A DNA stretch of 64,000 bases from Pontibacter rufus (GTDB lineage Bacteria > Bacteroidota > Bacteroidia > Cytophagales > Hymenobacteraceae), in the NCBI RefSeq assembly GCF_015694705.1, contig NZ_JADQDR010000006.1, positions 124,001-188,000 of the forward strand, given 5' to 3'. Below are positions 49,837 to 57,988 of this stretch, piece after piece. The notes beneath the pieces were generated by a model. It was not told the DNA's origin and did no database searches. It was given only the letters and a program-made list of their open reading frames with translations. The first letter of the stretch is position 1; every line of letters starts with the position of its first letter. A program made the position numbers and the translations under genes.

Positions 49837-50385
49837 ATGAAGTTAACACTACCAATGATTGTAGTAGGCCTGCTGTGGTCCTTTACAGCTTATGGGCAGC
49901 ATAGTCTTACAGTGAAGGAAGTTAAATTTGACGGAATATTTGGGGCAGCAGTGAACACTTCTTCAAATGTGCAAACCATATATTGTCTTCTCGGTTTGGG
50001 CTATTTTTTAGCACCAGAATCGGATAATATAGATGTTATTATAGCTAAATGGATTGAAGACCATCCAAATGCAAGAATCATTCCGGTATATACTTTTGGC
50101 CCTATCGCAACAGATGATAAAAGTTCAACGATGACGTACTGCTGGGTAAGTGACAAAGAAGAAAATCTTAATATATGGTTAGTGAAGCAGGGGTGCGTGC
50201 ATGGACAGAATTTGCAGTATCCAACGAAAGAGATTAAGAAGCAAATGGGAATGGACCAGTTAGATAATAATAGCTACGAACGGGTTCATATCAATGATTC
50301 TGAATATCAGAAATTTATACAACTCGCCAAGGATGCTACGACTTACGCTTTTGAAAATAAACTTGGCATCTGGAAAGTAAAATAG
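49837..50385 (+). CDS. Cassette 6 gene: secreted, weakly nuclease-like protein
   Basis: A 182-residue protein with signal peptide MIVVGLLWSFTAYG (cleavage before QHSL). The C-terminus resembles the end of staphylococcal-nuclease-like domains (LNIWLVKQGCVHGQ, then ATTYAFENKLGIWK, matching the pattern LV-x-x-G and A-x3-GLW), but the catalytic arginines are not obvious, so activity is doubtful. It begins 19 bases after the preceding junction and is AT-rich. Confidence 0.55.
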   Translation: MKLTLPMIVVGLLWSFTAYGQHSLTVKEVKFDGIFGAAVNTSSNVQTIYCLLGLGYFLAPESDNIDVIIAKWIEDHPNARIIPVYTFGPIATDDKSSTMTYCWVSDKEENLNIWLVKQGCVHGQNLQYPTKEIKKQMGMDQLDNNSYERVHINDSEYQKFIQLAKDATTYAFENKLGIWKVK

Positions 50386-50393
50386 TAACCTGT

Positions 50394-50424
50394 GGGTAAC
50401 AAAAGCATTATGCAAACGTCCCAC
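50394..50424 (+). other. Terminal attC-like site of the array
   Basis: R'' GGGTAAC (50394-50400) with its CTGT extension complements the start of cassette 6 (TTAACCACAA) at eight of ten positions. CTGTGGG and CCCACAG at the two ends pair perfectly around a 23-base loop. It marks the right end of the array, 17 bases before the convergent deacetylase gene ends. Confidence 0.5.
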
Positions 50425-50440
50425 AGCCATTCAACCATAC

Positions 50441-51241
50441 TTATCGGTTTGTCTTTTTAGCTGTGCCAGATGCTTTTATATACTTCGTGGCTTCCATAAA
50501 GGTAGGATTCCAGATTTCCTTTTCGTGATCTTTGAGGAAATGCAGCAGTTTACTGTGTGCGGCAAGCGATACGTTTAGCGAATGTTCTCCTCCAACCCCA
50601 TGAAAAAGGAACACAATCATACTGTGTGTCTGCATGGCTTTCTTCACCATGTCTATCAGTTCGTCGCCGGATTGCCCGTTTATCATGTAAGAACCGACGT
50701 TGTATAAATCAACATTGCCTTTCTGCACCATTTCGCCCTGCACGCCGCGTGCGGCAACAAAATTCTCTTTTATAGCATCCGTATATGAGGCCTCTCCTGC
50801 TTTTGTATCGCCGCAAGGGTAGGCAAATGTCCGTTCGGTTTTGCCATCTACAGCATGCAGCAGCGTATTGGTAGTCGTCATTTCATCCGTTATGCGGCGG
50901 ACAGAATAGCTGGCGAGGTCGTAATCCGGCGTAACGAAGTTCCTGCCCGGCAGGCTTCCGTTGCAGGGATGAAAAAGGGTGTGGTTGGCCAACTCGTGCT
51001 GATGAGAAGCCACGATTTTCCATTCATCTATGCGTTTGGTAAAAGCCGGCGAAGAGCCAATCAGGAAGAATGTTCCTTTCAGGTTTAAGGAGTCCAAAGC
51101 AGGAATGGCATTGTCCAGGTGCACGTTTAGGGCATCATCGTAGGTAAGCACCACAGCTGCTTTCTTTTTATTCCAGTCCTGCGCCGAAGCAGCCAAGCTA
51201 TACAAGCAGAGCAGCAGGGCAACGATTTTTTTTGAGTGCAT
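50441..51241 (-). CDS. Secreted polysaccharide deacetylase (CE4)
   Basis: A 266-residue protein with signal peptide KKIVALLLCLYSLAASA (cleavage before QDW). The NodB-type domain has motif 1 TYDDAL (34-39; catalytic base Asp35 and metal Asp36) and motif 2 HELANHTLFHP with metal histidines 87 and 91. The RTFAYPCGD segment is motif 3. Its fold removes N- or O-acetyl groups from peptidoglycan or another polysaccharide in the envelope. Convergent with the cassette array. Confidence 0.9.
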   Translation of the reverse strand: MHSKKIVALLLCLYSLAASAQDWNKKKAAVVLTYDDALNVHLDNAIPALDSLNLKGTFFLIGSSPAFTKRIDEWKIVASHQHELANHTLFHPCNGSLPGRNFVTPDYDLASYSVRRITDEMTTTNTLLHAVDGKTERTFAYPCGDTKAGEASYTDAIKENFVAARGVQGEMVQKGNVDLYNVGSYMINGQSGDELIDMVKKAMQTHSMIVFLFHGVGGEHSLNVSLAAHSKLLHFLKDHEKEIWNPTFMEATKYIKASGTAKKTNR

Positions 51242-51581
51242 TTTACTTTAAAGTTATTTTTCAGCCGAAGAGGAACGTTGAAGATACTGCAACAAGGTAA
51301 TAAACTTCCTGCCAATTTATACTTACTGATGCGGCTATCTTTATAGTTCCGGCTGTATGCGCATGGCTGACCATCAATATCGACTAAAAAGTGTATGTTT
51401 ATGTATACCGTAGTTCAGGTGGCGGCAATATGAAAGATAGTGTACTAAAAGTAAGGATGAGGATTTCTTTAACTCTCAATATCTCAGCCGTATCATAAGC
51501 ACTTTGCTTTTACAAATACACAACTAAGAAGCCACCTAAAGACTTTAATGGTTTTACCAACAGTTTGACTAAATTTACCTT

Positions 51582-52907
51582 ATGGATGATCTTGTAGCTG
51601 CCCGCCTGCAAATGGCAATATCGCTGGGGTGGCATATTGTATTTGCCTGTATTGGCATGACCATGCCAGTGCTGATGGCTTTCAGCGAATGGAAATGGCT
51701 GCGAACCGGCAAGCAGGTATACATCGATGTGGCCAAAGCCTGGTCGAAGGGGGTGGCTATTTTCTTTGCAGTAGGGGCTGTTTCGGGTACGGTTTTGTCT
51801 TTCGAGCTGGGGCTGCTTTTCCCGGGATTTATGAAACATGCCGGCGCTATTATCGGGATGCCCTTTTCCTGGGAGGGAACAGCCTTTTTTGTGGAAGCCA
51901 TAGCGCTGGGTATTTTCCTGTATGGCTGGGACAGGCTGAACAAATGGGCGCACTGGCTATCGGGCGTAGTTGTGGGTATTTCGGGCGTGATGTCGGGCAT
52001 TTTTGTAGTATCAGCCAATGCCTGGATGAACAGCCCGGCCGGTTTTACCTGGCAGAACGGCAAAGCCATCAACATAGACCCCGTGGCTGCGATGTTTAAC
52101 GATGCCTGGTTTTCGCAGGCCCTGCACATGACCTTAGCGGCATTTGTAGCTACCTCTTTTGCCGTAGCTGGCGTACATGCTTTTTTGTTGCTTAAAAACA
52201 GGACGAATGCCTTTCACCGGACAGCCGTCCGGATAGCTTTGTCCTTCGGGGCCGTGGCAGCTTTTTTACAACCTATCAGCGGCGATATTTCGGCCAAAGA
52301 CATTGCGGAAAGGCAACCTGCCAAGCTGGCCGCTCTGGAGGCTTTGTATCATACCAGCCAGCCTGCTGATCTGATAATTGGCGGCATTCCCAACAACGAA
52401 ACACAGGAAGTCGACTATGCCATTCATATTCCGGCTATGCTCAGTTTTCTGGCCCACGGCGATTTTGACGCGAAAGTAACCGGGCTTGATAAATTTCCGG
52501 AAGCAGAAAGGCCGCCGGTGCTTGTTACGCATTTCGCCTTTCAGATAATGGTGGCCTGCGGCTTTTTACTAGCTTTTGCGGGCTTGCTGTACTTTATTTT
52601 CAGTGCGCGGTGGCAAGCTGTTTTAGAGAAGAAGTGGTGGCTGACCTTTATTGCCTGCCTTACGCCGCTTGGCTTTATAGCCGTAGAAGCAGGCTGGACA
52701 GTAACCGAGGTCGGTCGCCAGCCCTGGATTATTTATGGGGTCATGAAAACCGAAGATGCCGTATCGCCCATACCCGGGCTGCAATTCTCTTTTTATATGA
52801 TAACGGGCATTTACCTGTTGCTGACACTGATACTTATATGGCTGATGCGGCGGCAGATAGCAACCGTTCCTACTTATTATCCTTCGGCCAGAAATATAAA
52901 TGAATAA
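51582..52907 (+). CDS. cydA: Cytochrome bd ubiquinol oxidase subunit I
   Basis: A 441-residue membrane protein with about nine helices. Haem ligands are His18 (GWHIVF, haem b595 side) and His182 (ALHMTLAAF, haem b558), with conserved Glu98 and Glu105 in SWEGTAFFVEA. GRQPWI near the end (375-380) is the family signature. The quinone-loop region is short, typical of the shorter bd forms (including cyanide-insensitive-type oxidases). It reduces oxygen to water with quinol and is not a proton pump. The CydB gene starts three bases after its stop. Confidence 0.95.
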   Translation: MDDLVAARLQMAISLGWHIVFACIGMTMPVLMAFSEWKWLRTGKQVYIDVAKAWSKGVAIFFAVGAVSGTVLSFELGLLFPGFMKHAGAIIGMPFSWEGTAFFVEAIALGIFLYGWDRLNKWAHWLSGVVVGISGVMSGIFVVSANAWMNSPAGFTWQNGKAINIDPVAAMFNDAWFSQALHMTLAAFVATSFAVAGVHAFLLLKNRTNAFHRTAVRIALSFGAVAAFLQPISGDISAKDIAERQPAKLAALEALYHTSQPADLIIGGIPNNETQEVDYAIHIPAMLSFLAHGDFDAKVTGLDKFPEAERPPVLVTHFAFQIMVACGFLLAFAGLLYFIFSARWQAVLEKKWWLTFIACLTPLGFIAVEAGWTVTEVGRQPWIIYGVMKTEDAVSPIPGLQFSFYMITGIYLLLTLILIWLMRRQIATVPTYYPSARNINE

Positions 52908-52910
52908 ACC

Positions 52911-53936
52911 ATGCTGCAGCTAATTATCATCATCTTGGGGGTAGCGTTCATACTTTATACGCTGCTTGGAGGAGCCGATTTCGGGGCCGGCATTGTAGAA
53001 ACCTTTGCAGGCCGCAAAGGCGAAAAAACCATTTCAAAAGCGATAGCGCCGGTGTGGGAAGCAAACCATGTATGGCTGATCCTGGCAATTGTTATCCTGT
53101 TTACCGCCTTCCCGCTCGTGTATTCCACCATCAGCATCGCGCTGCACATTCCGCTTATGATAGTGCTGATAGGTATTGTTCTGCGCGGCTCTTCCTTTAC
53201 GTTCCGCCACTACGATGTTGCCCATGGCATTACACATAAATACTACACCGCCTTTTTTCAGATATCGAGTTTTATGACGCCCGTGTTTTTAGGTATCACG
53301 CTGGGCGCCATGATACTGGGAGACATTAGCGTAGAAAATACCGGCAGCTTTTACGGGTTGTACGTCCAGCCCTGGTTCAATATATTTTGCCTGGTGATGG
53401 GCTTGTTTACCGCCTCCCTCTTTGGCTATATTGCAGCGGTATTCCTCATCAGCGAGGCCACTTATCCAGTCGAACAGGAAAGATATATCAGGCTATCCAA
53501 AATGTTCCTGTTGCTGACCTTTGTAATGGGGCTTCTGGTTTTTACAACTGCCGAACTTAAAAACCACCACCTGTTTGATGCATTTTTTAACTCCCGCTTA
53601 AGCATTGCCGCTTTTAGTGCTGTTATCCTGCTAATACCTTTTATACTTTACTTGTTCAGGCATCCGCATACTTTATACTTAAGGGCAGCCATTGGTTTGC
53701 AGGTTACCCTCGTGATGCTGGGCTGGTTTGCTATCCAGTTCCCGATACTGGTGTATGAAAGACATGGCCATCACCTCACTTTTTATAACACGCAGGCACC
53801 CGCCGCCACCCTTTACCAATTGCTGATTGCTTTGTTTGCCGGATTGCTCCTGATTATACCTTCCTTCTACTTTCTTTTTAAAGTATTTAAGATAAACAAC
53901 GGGCAGAATAGTAGCCTGAGACAAACCCGGCATTAA
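52911..53936 (+). CDS. cydB: Cytochrome bd ubiquinol oxidase subunit II
   Basis: A 341-residue polytopic protein: LLGGADFGAGIVETFAG near the N-terminus is the CydB signature, with about eight to nine helices. It partners CydA in the inner membrane. The gene begins three bases after cydA and both end at a gap before the convergent glycosyltransferase. No CydX-type small subunit is visible in the 40 bases after its stop. Length is normal for this family. Confidence 0.95.
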   Translation: MLQLIIIILGVAFILYTLLGGADFGAGIVETFAGRKGEKTISKAIAPVWEANHVWLILAIVILFTAFPLVYSTISIALHIPLMIVLIGIVLRGSSFTFRHYDVAHGITHKYYTAFFQISSFMTPVFLGITLGAMILGDISVENTGSFYGLYVQPWFNIFCLVMGLFTASLFGYIAAVFLISEATYPVEQERYIRLSKMFLLLTFVMGLLVFTTAELKNHHLFDAFFNSRLSIAAFSAVILLIPFILYLFRHPHTLYLRAAIGLQVTLVMLGWFAIQFPILVYERHGHHLTFYNTQAPAATLYQLLIALFAGLLLIIPSFYFLFKVFKINNGQNSSLRQTRH

Positions 53937-53976
53937 ACCCGAAGACAGTATTGAAGCCATGTAAGCAGATATTATA

Positions 53977-54648
53977 TCAGCTCAGCAGCCACTTATAGAC
54001 CTGCATCAGCCGCTGCTGCGATATGCCCAGCCGGTACAAAGTATAAATAAGAAAGTAGCCGGCCTGCAGCCGGTAAATGCCATGCTGCTTATACTTGCGC
54101 GCCGAGGTAATGACCGCATGCGGCAGCACCACAAAAGGAGCCAGCTGCCGCAGCCGACCCACTATCTCCTGATCTTCGAGCAGCAACATGCGTTCATCAA
54201 AGCCGCCGGCCTGTGTAAATAAGTCCCGCTTTACAAACAGGCTCTGATCCCCGAACCGGATGGCATCTGAATCGAAGCGCGTAAACCAGGCATTGGCACG
54301 CAAAAACCAATGCCGCTCATCAAACTGCAACCTGAAACAGCCACTCCCACTCCCCTGCTGCAAAGCCTGTCCTATCAGTTCCGCAAAATTTCCGGGCGGA
54401 AAAGTATCTGCGTGCAGGAAGTACAACGCATTGCCAGTGGCCACAGCAGCAGCCTCGTTCATTTGTGGTGCCCTGCCCTTCCTTTCGCAACGGACTACCC
54501 GCACGCCGAAATCTGCCGCTATACTTCGGGTAGCATCTGTACTTCCTCCATCGGCCACTATAATCTCCGCACTTGTATGGCGCAGCAGGTATGGCAGCAA
54601 CCCTCCGATTGCAGCCTCCTCGTTGTAGGCAGGTATGATGATACTCAG
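53977..54648 (-). CDS. TIGR04283-type glycosyltransferase (family 2), start codon unclear
   Basis: The body matches GT2 transferases of the TIGR04283 (arsenosugar-biosynthesis-like) group: EIIVADGGSTDATRSIAADFG, then KGRAPQMNEAAA, FLHADTFPP (DxD-like HAD) and FGDQSLFVKRD. The nucleotide-binding start SIIIPAYNEEAAIGG lies upstream of the first conventional start (TTG at 54600), so that start would cut the fold. In frame up to a TGA at 54703 there is no ATG, GTG or TTG; CTG at 54648 is the position adopted here. Either an unusual start or a frameshift is present. Confidence 0.65.
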   Translation of the reverse strand: MSIIIPAYNEEAAIGGLLPYLLRHTSAEIIVADGGSTDATRSIAADFGVRVVRCERKGRAPQMNEAAAVATGNALYFLHADTFPPGNFAELIGQALQQGSGSGCFRLQFDERHWFLRANAWFTRFDSDAIRFGDQSLFVKRDLFTQAGGFDERMLLLEDQEIVGRLRQLAPFVVLPHAVITSARKYKQHGIYRLQAGYFLIYTLYRLGISQQRLMQVYKWLLS

Positions 54649-54870
54649 TTCCGTATGGCGGTCGTTATGTGTCAGGCTGGCCTGGTATGGCTTACGGTTT
54701 ATTCATACGCTGATACTCCGGAAAAATTTGCAGCATGCCGGCATATCGCATAAAGAGCCTGTTCTGGAGGGCTTGCCGAACGCCTGAATTTATTTCATGC
54801 CACAGCTCCTGATTCCGGAATGATTCAGCATACTTCGTCCATACTTTGGCAGAAATGCGTAAAAGCATGC

Positions 54871-55164
54871 ATGAGCAAATCATTTGATACTCCGGAGAAA
54901 GTAATTTATGTATGCACGGGCAGCAAGTGCAAAAAGAAGGGTGGCAAAGAACTGGGTAAGTTTTTTAAAGAGATGATTAAAGAGGCGGGGCTGAAAGGCC
55001 GGGTAGAAGTAGTAAAAACCGATTGCACCGATCGCTGCGATTTTGCCCCCGTTACCTGCATGCAACCAGATAATGCCTGGATGCCGCAGACCACCGAAGA
55101 AAAAGCAAGAGCAGCATTCCGGGAGCACATACTTCATGGAGGCCCCACGAACCCTGCGGCATAA
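54871..55164 (+). CDS. 2Fe-2S ferredoxin, thioredoxin-like type
   Basis: A 97-residue protein starting at the ATG at 54871 (the frame opens at 54820 but adds an unfolded leader). Cluster ligands are Cys in YVCTGSKCKKKGG and in TDCTDRCDFAPVTCMQPDNAW; the spacing is that of thioredoxin-fold 2Fe-2S proteins such as NuoE-like or shethna-type ferredoxins. It is a soluble electron carrier, with the partner unknown. It is divergent from the glycosyltransferase. Confidence 0.82.
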   Translation: MSKSFDTPEKVIYVCTGSKCKKKGGKELGKFFKEMIKEAGLKGRVEVVKTDCTDRCDFAPVTCMQPDNAWMPQTTEEKARAAFREHILHGGPTNPAA

Positions 55165-55167
55165 AAA

Positions 55168-55193
55168 AGCCTTTGGGTTTTAACCAAAGGCTT
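55168..55193. terminator. Convergent terminator
   Basis: AAGCCTTTGGGTT and AACCAAAGGCTT pair with A-rich and T-rich flanks between the ferredoxin gene and the convergent ferritin gene. Confidence 0.8.
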
Positions 55194-55219
55194 CATAGTT
55201 TTATTTTGTACCGGCGCAG

Positions 55220-55753
55220 CTATTCATACTTGTTCTCATACGTAATTTTGGGTACGCGTTTGTCAATCTCATAGTGGCCGGTACCTTCTTCTCCTATAAC
55301 TTCAAACAACTCCAGCGCACGCCGGGCCACATATTCTTCTTCGATCTGTTCTTTCAGGAACCACTGCAGAAAAGCAAAGGTCACGTAGTCTTTGGCTTTC
55401 TGACATCTGTCGGCCAGGCGGTTAAATGATTGTGTAACGGCAATTTCCTGCTGCAGCGCCTGCTCAAATACATTTCTGAAAGATTCAAACTCTACCTGTA
55501 TGTTGGTAACGTCCGGCGAAACAGCGCGGCCACCCATATCTGACACGAACTTGAAAAGGCGCAGCATGTGTTCGCGCTCCTCATCCGACTGCTCTTTAAA
55601 ATAACCAGCGCTGAAGTCAAACCCATTGCGGTCGCACCAGCTCGACATAGCGAGGTAAGTGGCCGAAGATTCTGCCTCCATTTTTATCTGGGCATTCAGC
55701 AGTTGTTCTATTTCTTCCGTCAGGGATGTTCGTAATCTTAATAAATCTTTCAT
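55220..55753 (-). CDS. Ferritin
   Basis: A 177-residue four-helix ferritin. Ferroxidase-site ligands are visible in MEAESSATYLAMSSWCD (Glu near 27), EQSDEEREHMLRLFKF (Glu and His near 60-65), and FLKEQIEEEYVARR (Glu and Gln near 130-138). The absence of a haem-ligand methionine pattern favours non-haem bacterial ferritin over bacterioferritin. It oxidises Fe(II) and stores iron in a 24-mer shell in the cytoplasm. Confidence 0.95.
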   Translation of the reverse strand: MKDLLRLRTSLTEEIEQLLNAQIKMEAESSATYLAMSSWCDRNGFDFSAGYFKEQSDEEREHMLRLFKFVSDMGGRAVSPDVTNIQVEFESFRNVFEQALQQEIAVTQSFNRLADRCQKAKDYVTFAFLQWFLKEQIEEEYVARRALELFEVIGEEGTGHYEIDKRVPKITYENKYE

Positions 55754-55874
55754 AGTTGCCAGGGTGTAATGAATCAGGATAGTTCTGTTTCCGCAGATAC
55801 TTTACTTAAATACTAACTTGCTGAAAATAAGTTGTGCAGCCGTCTGTATCCGGGCAAATATGAAAACAGTCTAA

Positions 55875-55900
55875 ATAAAAAAGCACGGCCGGGGCCGTGC
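55875..55900 (-). terminator. Terminator for the small hypothetical gene at 55932
   Basis: On the minus strand GCACGGCC pairs with GGCCGTGC and is followed by a T-run, 32 bases past the stop codon. Confidence 0.85.
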
Positions 55901-55931
55901 CTGAATATAAATGCTGATGTATAAGGTATTG

Positions 55932-56282
55932 TCACGCAACTTCTGCATGCAGGCATTCGTGCAGCATGCTGTTCAGTTCCAGCATAAACCTGGCGCCGTC
56001 GAGCAGCTCCTTAAAAGCAATCAGCTCCGGCAGCGTCAGCACAAAGCAACGGTCGCAGCCACATATCGTTATAACCTCAAAATCAGAGCAGCGGTTTGTG
56101 CTGGTCGCCATTTCGTGCAGGTTTATACCTTCCACTACCTTCCTGAGCCGCAGGAAAGCTTCAACTTTCAGGGTAGTTTGTGTGCCGGCAAAGTGCAGCC
56201 GCAAACGGTTACGGCGGTTACATTGGTAAACGGCTCCTGCTTCGGAAGTATAAATTTCAACTAATGGGGCGACAGTTTGCAT
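55932..56282 (-). CDS. Hypothetical cytoplasmic protein (DUF6686-like)
   Basis: From the ATG at 56282 the protein has 116 residues (the frame opens at 56333 but adds a weak extension). YQCNRRNRLRLHFAGTQTTLKVEAFLRLRKVVE is similar to Bacteroidota proteins I recall as DUF6686, and CGCDRC with nearby histidines (ECLHAE) could bind metal. A consensus promoter lies directly upstream. The link to the adjacent ferritin suggests an iron-related role, but this is only context. Confidence 0.6.
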   Translation of the reverse strand: MQTVAPLVEIYTSEAGAVYQCNRRNRLRLHFAGTQTTLKVEAFLRLRKVVEGINLHEMATSTNRCSDFEVITICGCDRCFVLTLPELIAFKELLDGARFMLELNSMLHECLHAEVA

Positions 56283-56320
56283 ATCTTCTCTTAAATCAAA
56301 ATGCTGTATGCTTGATGTTA

Positions 56321-56351
56321 CAAATCTACACACTGTTTAGAATTAGTCCAA
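56321..56351 (-). promoter_or_regulatory. Consensus promoter for the 55932-56282 gene
   Basis: On the minus strand TTG (complement 56349-56351), 20 bases, then TAGATTTG (complement 56321-56328), an exact TTG-N20-TAnnTTTG match, about 38 bases before the ATG at 56282. It lies between this gene and the divergent cupin gene. Confidence 0.8.
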
Positions 56352-56378
56352 ATAAATTTAGATGATCTATATCATAAA

Positions 56379-56756
56379 ATGGAAAATCACGAAATAAACA
56401 AAGTAAACCTGGCAGAGAAGTTCGGCCTGTTCAGCGACCACTGGAACCCGCGCATTATAGGTGAGTTGAATGGCCAGCACGTTAAAATTGCCAAATTCCT
56501 GGGCCCTTTCGAGTGGCACCACCACGCGCACGAAGATGAATTTTTTCTGGTAATCAAAGGCCGTTTCGAACTGCACCTCCGCGACAAAGTAGTAACGCTG
56601 AACCCGGGCGAGTTTATCATTGTGCCGCGCGGTGTAGAACACAAACCTGTAGCCAGCGAAGAAGCCGAAGTACTGATGTTCGAACCTGCCGGCACTGTTA
56701 ACACCGGCAACCTGGAGCACAGCGATCGCACCCGTGCTAACCTGGACAGACTGTAG
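56379..56756 (+). CDS. Cupin-domain protein
   Basis: A 125-residue single-domain cupin. Motif 1 is WHHHAHEDEFFLVIKGRFEL (46-65; metal histidines and Glu), and motif 2 is PGEFIIVPRGVEHKP (85-99; Pro-Gly and His). The N-terminus NKVNLAEKFGLFSDHWNP is the usual helical lead. Single-domain cupins bind a metal and may be isomerases, dioxygenases or sensors; no function is evident. AT-rich palindromic repeats follow. Confidence 0.88.
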   Translation: MENHEINKVNLAEKFGLFSDHWNPRIIGELNGQHVKIAKFLGPFEWHHHAHEDEFFLVIKGRFELHLRDKVVTLNPGEFIIVPRGVEHKPVASEEAEVLMFEPAGTVNTGNLEHSDRTRANLDRL

Positions 56757-56760
56757 ATTT

Positions 56761-56790
56761 CGTTTTTCGTTGATCGTTTTTCGTTTTTCG
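56761..56790 (+). repeat. Short tandem CGTTTTTCG repeat
   Basis: CGTTTTTCG occurs three times within 30 bases (56761, 56774, 56782) after the cupin stop codon, followed by the inverted version CGAAAGACGAA. It is an AT-rich intergenic repeat of the kind frequent in this group. Confidence 0.5.
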
Positions 56791-56823
56791 GAACAGAATG
56801 AACTATCAACGAAAGACGAATAA

Positions 56824-57870
56824 CTATACTTTACCGGCAGCTATCTGGGGCACTTTTACTAATGTAGTTTTCAGGTGGAGGCGCACCACATCGCCCATAC
56901 TCCGGCACTTCAGAAAATCGTTGGTGTTGTGGTGGCGGGCCAGTTCCTGCTTCAGTTGCTCTACTTTTTCGGGTGTCGAAATGGTATCGCGGCGCATGTT
57001 GTCGATGAGGTCTTTGAGGCGGTAACGGGCCGATCGCAGGCGGCGATACATAAGTGTGCGTTCCTCGTTCTGATACTGCGTAATGGTTTTGGGCTTGAGC
57101 AACTTCGTTACCAGCTCCACAATCACGTTGTTATCTTTAAAAAACTGCGGCAGGTACATGGTTTTGCGGCCTTCATAAGATTGCTGGTCAAAGTCGATGG
57201 CGCGCACCCGGTATTGCTCGTCCTCAAAATCAGGCGTTACGTCTATTACATAGTTGTAGGAGCGCATGTCGCCCAGCAGGCGTACAAAGCAGCGTTCGTT
57301 AAATTTCACAAACTCTTTGGCAATGCGCACTTTGTTGGTGTTCGGCCGGTTCAGTACATCTTTGATAAACACATCGCCGGGTATGCCGGCAATATGTTCT
57401 TCTATCAGCGTGTCGCCGTCGGCCAGGTAATTGATGCGGCTAGGCGACAAAATGTGCTCCAGTTCCAGCCCATACACGCGCGAAGCATCGGCCCGCTTCA
57501 CATAAAAATACTCGTAATTGTCGTTGAGCTGGTTCATGATCTGCACCCGGAAAGGATTGGAATTACCAAACGTGCAGTAGTCAATCCGCGACACGTACAG
57601 GTGCTCCATCACCGACATATCGCCGTCCGTTTTCAGCAGGGCATAAATCATCGTCAGGCCCTTGTTCAATTCCTGCTGCGTTTGCTGATCATACATCACC
57701 GATTCCCACAGCGTGTCCAGACCCTTTTTGTCGAAGTATGGAAACGAGTCGGTATAGTGCTGCAGATCACCGTAGTGCACAGGCAGTTTTGTTTCGCGGT
57801 CGTAATAATGCAGATACTTCCGCAAGCCCGGCGAAATAATATAAAACAGCTTCTTTTTGGAAATGTACAC
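56824..57870 (-). CDS. Hypothetical protein with phosphotransferase-like features
   Basis: A 348-residue soluble protein. LADGDTLIEEHIAGIPGDVF looks like the hinge of kinase-like enzymes, and GDMRSYNYVIDVT (a DxRxxN motif with N near 208) followed by VRAIDFDQQSYEG (a DFD-like metal-binding loop, about 222-232) fits the catalytic end of an aminoglycoside-phosphotransferase/HipA-type fold. The rest is unusual and no family is recognised. It lies 118 bases after the response-regulator gene on the same strand, so it may belong to the LytTR operon. Confidence 0.6.
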   Translation of the reverse strand: MYISKKKLFYIISPGLRKYLHYYDRETKLPVHYGDLQHYTDSFPYFDKKGLDTLWESVMYDQQTQQELNKGLTMIYALLKTDGDMSVMEHLYVSRIDYCTFGNSNPFRVQIMNQLNDNYEYFYVKRADASRVYGLELEHILSPSRINYLADGDTLIEEHIAGIPGDVFIKDVLNRPNTNKVRIAKEFVKFNERCFVRLLGDMRSYNYVIDVTPDFEDEQYRVRAIDFDQQSYEGRKTMYLPQFFKDNNVIVELVTKLLKPKTITQYQNEERTLMYRRLRSARYRLKDLIDNMRRDTISTPEKVEQLKQELARHHNTNDFLKCRSMGDVVRLHLKTTLVKVPQIAAGKV

Positions 57871-57988
57871 CTTTTGGAATTACGAATTAATAATTACGAA
57901 TGAGTGATCAAGCTTGCTTTTATCAGCGGAGCAGGAGCGCTGCCCTTACAATTTCTAACTTTTAATTCTTAATTCATAACGAAAGCAA

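Noticed and set aside
54692-54883. 63-codon minus-strand frame between glycosyltransferase and ferredoxin
   Set aside because: Its frame is not that of the glycosyltransferase; composition and start context look random, and it overlaps the ferredoxin start.
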